Shown here piece after piece: positions 1-4,977 of a DNA stretch of 5,268 nucleotides. Below the pieces are notes generated by a model. It saw only the letters and a list, made by a program, of their open reading frames with translations, made no database searches and had not been told where the DNA came from. Origin of the DNA: an uncultured Clostridia bacterium (GTDB lineage Bacteria > Bacillota > Clostridia > Oscillospirales > CAG-272); assembly GCA_937898155.1 (NCBI GenBank), contig CALEJO010000191.1:1-5268 (forward strand), read 5' to 3'. Made by a program: the position numbers and the translations under genes. Position 1 is the first letter of the stretch. Each line of letters begins with the position of its first letter.

Positions 1-502
1 TTGGTTCTTGCCTCCGAACTGCACGTCGAACCTGCCGTTTCCCGGGAGCAGGAAGTGCCACTCACCGTTGATCTTCTTCCAGCCGGTATGGGCAAAGACG
101 TTTTCCTTGTCCGCAAACCTTGCCGTGGATTTGATCGCGCACCGGACGTGCTTCTCCACATTGGAGGTGACGAAAAAGATCGCAGGTCGCGTCCCAGTTG
201 TTGGCGATCCACTCCATCTTTTCGAGATCGCTTGCCGGAACGTCCACGGGCGGCAGGGGGCGACCGTCCGCGTGTGTTCCGCCAATGCGGTATTTGCGTA
301 TCACTTCCGCGCCGTCATCGTAAGAGACTTCGGAAAGGATACGCGGAGCGAAATTGCAAAGAGGGATAAAACCCGAACCGTTCTTTGTCACCCGCTCGAT
401 TGACAAACACCCGTTTCCAACCGCATACGGCGGAGCGTAGAGATCGTCTTCTGTGTCCGCTGTTTCAGTTGCGGACGAAACTGTTTCTTCGGATTCGTTC
501 AT
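1..502 (-). pseudogene. DUF927-domain (helicase/ATPase-like) protein, 5' part, frameshifted, runs off left edge
   Basis: The start is ATG at 502-500, six bases after a strong AAAGGAGG site. Residues 1-20 are acidic and Ser/Thr-rich. From about residue 21 the sequence reads like the N-terminal part of DUF927 (PF06048): YAVGNGCLSIE, FIPLCNFAPRILSEVSYDDG, then LPPVDVPASDLEKMEWIANNW. In this frame the match ends at about residue 110 and a stop follows at 64-62. The minus-strand frame running 180 down to 1 resumes the family pattern with VTSNVEKHVRCAIKSTARF, then ENVFAHTGWKKINGEWHFLLPG, including the typical HTGW block, and stays open to the edge. Removing one T from the T5 run (plus-strand A5, 173-177) joins the frames as DLFVTSNVEK. 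The gene is therefore frameshifted, either a true pseudogene or a homopolymer sequencing error. The expected ATPase P-loop would lie outside the window. DUF927 proteins are commonly found on phages and integrative elements as helicase/primase-like factors. The exact role here is unknown. I am confident of the family and of the frame change, less so of whether the frame change is real. Confidence 0.82.
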
Positions 503-508
503 CTGAAT

Positions 509-516
509 CCTCCTTT
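509..516 (-). promoter_or_regulatory. Ribosome binding site of the DUF927 gene
   Basis: AAAGGAGG on the minus strand lies six bases before ATG at 502. It fixes the start of the DUF927 reading frame. I found no convincing promoter between this site and the terminator at 548-574. A weak CATAAT sits at the edge of the 23-bp repeat but lacks a good -35. Confidence 0.8.
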
Positions 517-547
517 CTGCCGTATCGGCGAAAAAATATATGCAAAC

Positions 548-574
548 AAAAAAGCCCCGGCAGAAGCCGAGGCT
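548..574 (-). terminator. Rho-independent terminator downstream of fic
   Basis: Read on the minus strand, AGCCTCGGC-TTCT-GCCGGGGCT forms a 9-bp stem with one G-U pair and a 4-base loop, followed at once by six T. It lies 45 bases past the fic stop and 46 bases before the DUF927 start. It should end the fic transcript and insulate DUF927, or act as an attenuator in the DUF927 leader if transcription starts upstream of it. Confidence 0.88.
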
Positions 575-593
575 GATTTGCGGTTGCCCTGAT

Positions 594-616
594 TATGGGA
601 GCAGTGTTCATATTGC
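594..616 (+). repeat. 23-bp direct repeat, copy 1 (3' side of fic)
   Basis: The copy begins TATGGGAGCA and ends TTCATATTGC. It matches 1740-1762 at 22 of 23 positions, differing only by G606 versus A1752, in the same orientation and 1146 bp away. It starts two bases beyond the fic stop codon. The two copies bracket fic and its promoter. They may be a recombination footprint or shared regulator binding sites; the sequence alone does not decide. Confidence 0.85.
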
Positions 617-618
617 GG

Positions 619-1560
619 TCATGTCAGCTTTCGCCAACATTTTTCTTTCATAAAGGAAATGATCTCGCCTTTGTCAAGGTCTTCATAATACCGCACGAGA
701 AGACGCTTGAATTCGGGAACTTCCTTTTCGGGGATGACGAGAAGACCTTCACCCTTGCCGATCAGATAGTGATTTGCGAATATCACCGCCGCGCGTTTGT
801 TGCCGTCATTGAAGACCTGCGTTTTCATACAATACAGACAAAGTTCAATGGCGACTTCAACCGGTTCAGCCGTATGGCTTACGATCAAAGCGATGTTCTC
901 TTTGACTTCATATTCGATCGGCATCGGCGGAACGTATGAAGTGCCTCCGATCGTAACCGGAACACCTCTGATCCGCCCGCCTTCCGCAAAAAAGCCCTCG
1001 TTCACCAAGCGCGCGATATGGCAAAGGATATAATAATCGGTCTTTGTGGCGATCACGTCGTGATCCATCACAAATTCCCATGCGTGTTTCAGATTGAGAA
1101 TTTTCTGAACATCATTTGCGGAAACACCGTTGACACGACCGTTTTCGATAATATCTTCGGTCTGCGGGAATGAGGTCGCGACACCTTCAAGAACTGCCTG
1201 GTCGTAGATGTTGGCTTTCATATTTGCACGCGCGAAATCAATATTGAGGATCACCCGATCCGAAAGCTCACCCGTAGCAAACCCAAGTTCGGCAAGCCGC
1301 TTTTCAATGTGGCGGATCTCTTTTCGGAACTCTCTCGCGTCGCGGGCGTACCGAAGCAACGAGGCGTACAGTTCATCCGAAAACAGATCCACATAGGTAC
1401 TTGTCAGTTTTCCGGCGACACGCTTCCGGATATACAGGTATTTTTTCTCATCCCGTTCTTTCACTTCCGGGGACCCATCGTATGGCAATAATTTCAGCCG
1501 CGCTTGCAGATCCGCGCGCCTTTGCAATAACTCTTGTATTTCCAAATATTCTGAATTCAT
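619..1560 (-). CDS. Fic/Doc-fold family protein with Gln in place of the catalytic His
   Basis: A 313-aa protein. The start at 1560 is chosen because AAGGAG lies eight bases upstream and a strong promoter lies at 1597-1625. The longer frame from 1716 would begin upstream of that promoter. Residues 5-95 are charged and helical, probably coiled coil (ELLQRRADLQARL, REFRKEIRHIEKRLAELG). Residues 121-126, QAVLEG, resemble the inhibitory-helix motif (S/T)xxxE(G/N) of self-inhibited Fic proteins, with E125 and G126 kept but Gln at the Ser/Thr position. Residues 194-212 (GGRIRG, then TIGGTSYVPP) match the Fic flap region. The core motif at 248-256 is QVFNDGNKR against the family HxFxDGNxR. The anion-binding and phosphate-binding residues are present, but the catalytic His is Gln (codon CAG at 819-817). 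Classical Fic enzymes transfer AMP or another phosphate-containing group to proteins. With Gln here, normal transferase activity is doubtful. There is no signal peptide or membrane segment, so the protein is presumably cytoplasmic. It is divergent from the polymerase gene and flanked by 23-bp direct repeats. The family call is firm; the function is unknown. Confidence 0.9.
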   Translation of the reverse strand: MNSEYLEIQELLQRRADLQARLKLLPYDGSPEVKERDEKKYLYIRKRVAGKLTSTYVDLFSDELYASLLRYARDAREFRKEIRHIEKRLAELGFATGELSDRVILNIDFARANMKANIYDQAVLEGVATSFPQTEDIIENGRVNGVSANDVQKILNLKHAWEFVMDHDVIATKTDYYILCHIARLVNEGFFAEGGRIRGVPVTIGGTSYVPPMPIEYEVKENIALIVSHTAEPVEVAIELCLYCMKTQVFNDGNKRAAVIFANHYLIGKGEGLLVIPEKEVPEFKRLLVRYYEDLDKGEIISFMKEKCWRKLT

Positions 1561-1568
1561 GGTTGTTT

Positions 1569-1574
1569 CTCCTT
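1569..1574 (-). promoter_or_regulatory. Ribosome binding site deciding the fic start
   Basis: AAGGAG on the minus strand lies eight bases before ATG at 1560. The alternative upstream ATG at 1716 has no comparable site and precedes the promoter, so the 52-residue extension is rejected. Confidence 0.85.
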
Positions 1575-1596
1575 GTAGGGAACTTTTGCAAGATGT

Positions 1597-1625
1597 ATTA
1601 TACCATATTGTTCCCCATATTGCAA
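1597..1625 (-). promoter_or_regulatory. Sigma-A-type promoter of fic
   Basis: On the minus strand, TTGCAA (1625-1620), a 17-bp spacer and TATAAT (1602-1597), with TGG before the -10 giving an extended -10. Transcription should start near 1590, leaving a leader of about 30 bases. The spacer and -35 carry two CATATTG repeats (1604-1610 and 1616-1622), so this promoter is probably regulated. Confidence 0.85.
1604..1622 (+). repeat. Operator-like tandem repeat over the fic promoter
   Basis: Two CATATTG copies (1604-1610, 1616-1622) are separated by exactly five bases, giving a 12-bp period. They span the spacer and part of the -35 of the fic promoter. The same arrangement and spacing recur at 1755-1773 over the polymerase promoter. 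A 12-bp period is close to one helical turn, consistent with a protein binding adjacent sites on roughly one face. The regulator is unknown. Confidence 0.6.
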
Positions 1626-1628
1626 GTG

Positions 1629-1679
1629 TTATCCGCAAAAAAGTTTCGCTGTAACGCGGTAACGCATTTTTGCGGATAA
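1629..1679. repeat. 13-bp perfect inverted repeat in the divergent intergenic region
   Basis: The left arm TTATCCGCAAAAA (1629-1641) and right arm TTTTTGCGGATAA (1667-1679) are perfectly complementary around a 25-base centre. The centre holds a tandem GTAACGC (1651-1657 and 1659-1665). It lies just upstream of the fic -35 and about 90 bp upstream of the polymerase -35. A competing hairpin is possible: TTTTTGC (1667-1673) with GCAAAAA (1683-1689), extended by ACGC (1662-1665) with GCGT (1692-1695). It could be an operator, a protein-binding palindrome or a cassette end. No T-tract follows either arm in a way that would make a good terminator. Confidence 0.75.
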
Positions 1680-1706
1680 GGTGCAAAAAACGCGTCGGGG
1701 CGTTAC
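1651..1706. repeat. GTAACGC heptamer cluster
   Basis: GTAACGC occurs in tandem at 1651-1657 and 1659-1665. Its reverse complement GCGTTAC is at 1700-1706. Three copies within 56 bases, inside a region already rich in palindromes, suggest half-sites for a DNA-binding protein. No matching regulator is visible in the window. Confidence 0.5.
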
Positions 1707-1739
1707 GGCTTTTCAAAGTGCCATTTTGGCATCTTGAAA

Positions 1740-1762
1740 TATGGGAGCAGTATTCATATTGC
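1740..1762 (+). repeat. 23-bp direct repeat, copy 2 (upstream of the polymerase promoter)
   Basis: The partner of 594-616, with one mismatch. It ends within the first CATATTG of the operator-like pair and lies 8 bp upstream of the polymerase -35. Precise recombination between the copies would remove fic with its promoter and leave one repeat in front of the polymerase promoter. Confidence 0.85.
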
Positions 1763-1773
1763 CAAACATATTG
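1755..1773 (+). repeat. Operator-like tandem repeat over the polymerase promoter
   Basis: CATATTG at 1755-1761 and 1767-1773 with a 5-bp gap, identical in architecture to 1604-1622. The second copy overlaps the -35 (TTGATT at 1771-1776). The first copy is also the right end of the 23-bp repeat. Binding here would be expected to compete with RNA polymerase. Confidence 0.6.
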
Positions 1774-1799
1774 ATTTTTTCACAATTCTGTGCTATACT
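1771..1799 (+). promoter_or_regulatory. Sigma-A-type promoter of the polymerase gene
   Basis: TTGATT (1771-1776), a 17-bp spacer and TATACT (1794-1799), with TGC before the -10 giving an extended -10. The expected start is near 1806, leaving a leader of only about 17 bases before ATG at 1823. Confidence 0.85.
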
Positions 1800-1809
1800 G
1801 ATAGGAAAG

Positions 1810-1817
1810 AGGAGGTG
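1810..1817 (+). promoter_or_regulatory. Ribosome binding site of the polymerase gene
   Basis: AGGAGGTG is an extended match to the anti-Shine-Dalgarno sequence, five bases before ATG at 1823. It supports this start and predicts strong translation. Confidence 0.88.
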
Positions 1818-1822
1818 GGTTC

Positions 1823-4800
1823 ATGGCTGAAATACGATACCGGATCCCGCGCGTATCGGTTTTGGGACTTTTGGCGTATGCCAAGGAGAACGAAGACGGG
1901 TTTTATTCTTTTCGTCTTTCCCGTGCGGAAACCGAAAACATCACACTCGAACGCGGCGAGACCTGGCAGGAAGACAACGCACTGTTCTTCCAGACGATGA
2001 GCGTACTGACGGGTGACGAGTTCATCCAACCGAACGAAGACAGCGACATCGACGATCTTGCCAGTGTCATTCTATATCTTGATTTCTCCGGCGTTTTCGA
2101 CCGTGACTCCGCGCTCCCGAAGAACGCAGCAAGACAGAAGAAAGCGGAAAGCCTGTTCCGTCCCGAGGGGATCGGACTGGATTTCGGCGGCGGGACGCAA
2201 ACCTACCTCGCCTTTGAACGCTCCGCCAGTATGAGCCGGAACGCGCGGCTGTCGTTCGTTCGTGCCGATGTGTACAAAGCCCTGCGCAATCGCTTGATGC
2301 TCGGCATGAAGATCGGAAACTGTCAGCTTTCCAAGCTCTACGCCTACAACGGGTTATATTATTCCAACGGAAAGCGGATCGACCTGCCGGAACTGTGGGA
2401 GCCCGGTCGGATCGTGATCATCGACAACCCGAAAAGTCTTGCCGAAAACGTCCCCGTCATCACCGTGGAGGACACCACTGGAACGGGACCTGTCCGCCAT
2501 TATGAAAGAGTCGAAAAGGTCACGGATATCGAGATCACGGAATTTGACGGCGAGGGACTGATCTCTCCCGCGTTTGCCCGGAAGATCGACGAGATCTTTT
2601 GCGGAAAGCATAGCCACACCTCATTTCAGATCCGCATGCCGTATATCAAAGGAATGGTGCACGAGGTGGACTTTCCGCACCTGTTCCGCAGTGCGTCTGT
2701 TCAAAGCATCCGGGATATTTGGGGCGTATCTCACCCCGTGAGCGAGGTCGCTATGATCCTGACGAAAAGCCAATTCAAAGGCTTCGGGTGGTTGGGGGAC
2801 AGCCGGTTGACCTTTGACGATTACCTTTCCGCCTGCCGGGAATACCGCCATGCGCTCTATATTACGGGCGTCAACCGCGAAGGTCGATATGGACTCACCG
2901 ATATCAACTATCAGTTTCTCAACACGGTATCGCTGACCGAAAAGCAGTTCCGCCCCGCCGATCTTCCGCTCGGGTGGGATCACGCGCCGAACGACGATCC
3001 CCGTGAATGGCTGACCAAAGCCACCGAGCAGAGGTATTACGAACTTTGCGCCGATGAATACGAACGCCTGAACTTCTTCTACGACGAATACGAACATACA
3101 GGCCCCAAAGGCAGGCACATGCTCGATCTGCTGAAAGCCAATGAAGATCTGATTTTTGAGCCATACTTTGAAGAAAAACTGCAAACCGAACGCGAAAGGA
3201 TTTTGCGGCAGTACGCGACCGCGCACCTGCTTGTGCGCGGAAAAGTTCTGTATCTATCCGGGGATCTGATCGACTTTTTGCGATACACGCTCTGTTTCTG
3301 TGAGAGCGGGAATGAAGAAAACCTATACGATCTCTGCGACGAACTGCAAGCAGCAAAATCCTCCTTCACGACTGCCTATTTGCCTGGAGGGGCGCAGGGA
3401 GCCAAAACTTTTGCGCTTCTCCGCAATCCGCATATTGCTAAGAATGAGGAAGTCGTGGTTTCCGCGCCGGGGTATCTTGACCGACTTCGTCAGCAATATC
3501 TTTCCGGACTTTCCGGCGTTGCGATGATCGATCCGAAATCGCTTATTGCCGAACGCCTCGGCGGTGCGGACTACGACGGCGATATGGTCAAGGTCATCAC
3601 CGAGCCGGTTCTGGTCAAAAGCATACAGAAGAACTATTCGCTCAAAGGCAAGAAATATAAAGATTATTCCAACGCAAACAATCTTCCGTTATTACAAATT
3701 CCGTCCGCCACACCGCAGATCGCGGACGCGAACGACTGGAGAGCGCGGTTTGAAACCGTCAAAAGCACCTTTTCCTCGCGCGTCGGGCAGATCTCCAATG
3801 CCGCGCTTGACCGCAGTATTCTCGCATACGACGAAAACACGGACGATGACACCAAGGATCAATACCGGCAGGAGACGGAAACGCTTGCCATTCTTACCGG
3901 CCTTGAGATCGACTCGGCAAAAAGCGGTGTCAAGCCCGATCTATCGGACTATCTCGGGACGAAAAAGGTTGCGCGGAGCCGCTTCCTGTATTATAAAACC
4001 ATCATGGAAGAAGCGGAAGGAAAGCGGGCGTGGTATGAGCCCTCCTTTGAGGAGCAGTTCCGGGGATTCTTTGACGGCGTGGAGTGGAACGGTGTTTCCT
4101 CCAACGTGGAAAAACTGCCGTACTACGCGCTGATGCTCAAAAAGAATACGCCTGTCGTGACCCGGAAGCCGCTGAAAGCGTCCGAGCTCTTCCGCTTCGC
4201 AGTTTTCCCCGGATGGGAGAAAGAGATCGATACAAAGACGCTTTCGACCGTTTCGGAACTGATCGAAACCTATGAATCCTGTCTCAAACGCATTCGTGTA
4301 CACAAGAAAATGATGCCCGCCATGTCCAAGAAAAAGGATATCCAGCGCGTTCTCTTTATGCGGGATCAGGAGGAACAATTCGACGTTGATGTGCTTTACA
4401 CGCTGTTTGTCGGGCTTTCGCCCGAGCGCGTGGCAACTGTCCGCCGGGCGATCCGAGAGGGAAAATGGGCGTTTTTACCGCCCGACGCGCGCACGGTCTT
4501 CCTTCTGAAATATCTGCCGGAGGAGAAATTTTTGCCATATTACGACCTCTTTTCGGACTTCCGGGCGGGAGGATACCGCATCCTCGGCGACCTAATCATC
4601 GACACCGACAACCGCTATCGCGCGGAGGATCACAGTAGGCTTTCGTTTGAGACCGATACGCCGGATATGACCGAACTTGTAAACGCTTTTTTGGATGCTC
4701 CCGGCGACTTCGACTACCGCGCGTCGGTCGCCCGGAGATGCCGTGAACTGCTTGAAAACCGCATAGGCGGGGCGATGGCGGTCGCTTGTGCCGTGGCACT

Positions 4801-4867
4801 CGGCAAACGCAAATTCCTATGGGACGTGCTTTGGGAAGAAGTCACGCCGGATATGCTTTCGAGGTGA
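1823..4867 (+). CDS. Single-chain RNA polymerase of the eukaryotic-type RdRP (RDR/QDE-1/YonO-like) superfamily
   Basis: An intact 1014-aa protein. The catalytic loop is GGADYDGD, with D583, D585 and D587 as the metal-binding aspartates of DxDGD. Other blocks typical of cellular RNA-dependent RNA polymerases follow in order. FDGEGLISP (241-249) corresponds to the F(S/T)DGxGxIS block. SFQIRMPYIKGM (267-278) corresponds to the QxRxxGxKG block, with K276. ILTKSQFKG (312-320) has K315 and K319. LLRNPHI (532-538) corresponds to the RNPxxHPGD block, VGQISN (654-659) to the GxIxN block, and LTGLEIDSAKSG (691-702) to the AVDxPKTG block. The two double-psi barrels are thus likely at about 150-330 and 520-600. 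Residues about 710-1014 are helical and charged; I recognise no domain there. Homologues synthesise RNA: eukaryotic members copy RNA in RNA interference, while phage SPbeta YonO transcribes DNA. The template here is therefore open. No signal peptide or transmembrane segment is seen. The gene has its own promoter and is divergent from fic. The superfamily call is strong; the biological role is unknown. Confidence 0.88.
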   Translation: MAEIRYRIPRVSVLGLLAYAKENEDGFYSFRLSRAETENITLERGETWQEDNALFFQTMSVLTGDEFIQPNEDSDIDDLASVILYLDFSGVFDRDSALPKNAARQKKAESLFRPEGIGLDFGGGTQTYLAFERSASMSRNARLSFVRADVYKALRNRLMLGMKIGNCQLSKLYAYNGLYYSNGKRIDLPELWEPGRIVIIDNPKSLAENVPVITVEDTTGTGPVRHYERVEKVTDIEITEFDGEGLISPAFARKIDEIFCGKHSHTSFQIRMPYIKGMVHEVDFPHLFRSASVQSIRDIWGVSHPVSEVAMILTKSQFKGFGWLGDSRLTFDDYLSACREYRHALYITGVNREGRYGLTDINYQFLNTVSLTEKQFRPADLPLGWDHAPNDDPREWLTKATEQRYYELCADEYERLNFFYDEYEHTGPKGRHMLDLLKANEDLIFEPYFEEKLQTERERILRQYATAHLLVRGKVLYLSGDLIDFLRYTLCFCESGNEENLYDLCDELQAAKSSFTTAYLPGGAQGAKTFALLRNPHIAKNEEVVVSAPGYLDRLRQQYLSGLSGVAMIDPKSLIAERLGGADYDGDMVKVITEPVLVKSIQKNYSLKGKKYKDYSNANNLPLLQIPSATPQIADANDWRARFETVKSTFSSRVGQISNAALDRSILAYDENTDDDTKDQYRQETETLAILTGLEIDSAKSGVKPDLSDYLGTKKVARSRFLYYKTIMEEAEGKRAWYEPSFEEQFRGFFDGVEWNGVSSNVEKLPYYALMLKKNTPVVTRKPLKASELFRFAVFPGWEKEIDTKTLSTVSELIETYESCLKRIRVHKKMMPAMSKKKDIQRVLFMRDQEEQFDVDVLYTLFVGLSPERVATVRRAIREGKWAFLPPDARTVFLLKYLPEEKFLPYYDLFSDFRAGGYRILGDLIIDTDNRYRAEDHSRLSFETDTPDMTELVNAFLDAPGDFDYRASVARRCRELLENRIGGAMAVACAVALGKRKFLWDVLWEEVTPDMLSR

Positions 4868-4880
4868 TAATGTTTTTTCT

Positions 4881-4900
4881 TCAAAAATCTTTTTTGATTT
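4881..4900 (+). terminator. Weak AT-rich hairpin after the polymerase gene
   Basis: TCAAAAA (4881-4887) and TTTTTGA (4891-4897) can form a 7-bp stem over a 3-base loop, followed by TTT. The stem is nearly all A-T and the T-run is short. It is at best a weak terminator, yet it is the only candidate between the polymerase stop and the next promoter. Confidence 0.35.
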
Positions 4901-4903
4901 GAC

Positions 4904-4932
4904 TTGACATTCTTGAATATTTCGGCTATAAT
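4904..4932 (+). promoter_or_regulatory. Perfect consensus sigma-A promoter of the AAA ATPase gene
   Basis: TTGACA (4904-4909), exactly 17 bp, then TATAAT (4927-4932). Both hexamers are exact consensus. The start should fall near 4938-4940, inside the small inverted repeat at 4933-4945. Such a strong promoter normally implies a repressor or a recently acquired gene. Confidence 0.92.
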
Positions 4933-4945
4933 ATAGTCATACTAT
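4933..4945. repeat. Small inverted repeat at the predicted transcription start
   Basis: ATAGT-CAT-ACTAT, a 5-bp palindrome directly after the -10. Its position would suit a repressor operator, but it is short enough to arise by chance in AT-rich DNA. Confidence 0.4.
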
Positions 4946-4965
4946 GGATTAGCCAATTATCATTT

Positions 4966-4972
4966 GGAGGTG
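4966..4972 (+). promoter_or_regulatory. Ribosome binding site of the AAA ATPase gene
   Basis: GGAGGTG lies five bases before ATG at 4978 and fixes the start. A possible short pairing of CCAA with the overlapping TTGG is too weak to claim control of translation. Confidence 0.85.
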
Positions 4973-4977
4973 TTCCG

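Noticed and set aside
594..616. CRISPR repeat
   Set aside because: There are only two copies, 1146 bp apart, with a gene between them and no spacer array.
1629..1679. Inverted pair of DnaA-box-like TTATCCGCA, suggesting an origin
   Set aside because: Each differs from TTATCCACA by one base, there are only two, and no replication initiator gene or AT-rich unwinding region is clearly linked.
1621..1710. Integron attC site next to a single-gene cassette
   Set aside because: The palindrome lacks the paired RYYYAAC and GTTRRRY core sites and no integrase is visible.
1561..1716. N-terminal extension of the Fic protein starting at 1716
   Set aside because: It would start upstream of the fic promoter (1597-1625) and lacks a ribosome binding site, while ATG at 1560 has a good one.
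2621..3356. Two overlapping minus-strand open frames of 201 and 145 codons
   Set aside because: They are antisense shadows of the polymerase gene with no recognisable domain, promoter or ribosome binding site.
3563..3592. Multi-subunit RNA polymerase beta-prime NADFDGD signature
   Set aside because: GGADYDGDMV resembles it, but the surrounding blocks and the single 1014-aa chain fit the RdRP/YonO group, not rpoC.
3546..4133. A 195-codon Arg/Ser/Thr-rich open frame on the plus strand
   Set aside because: It is out of frame inside the polymerase gene, has a low-complexity composition typical of a shifted frame, and has no ribosome binding site.
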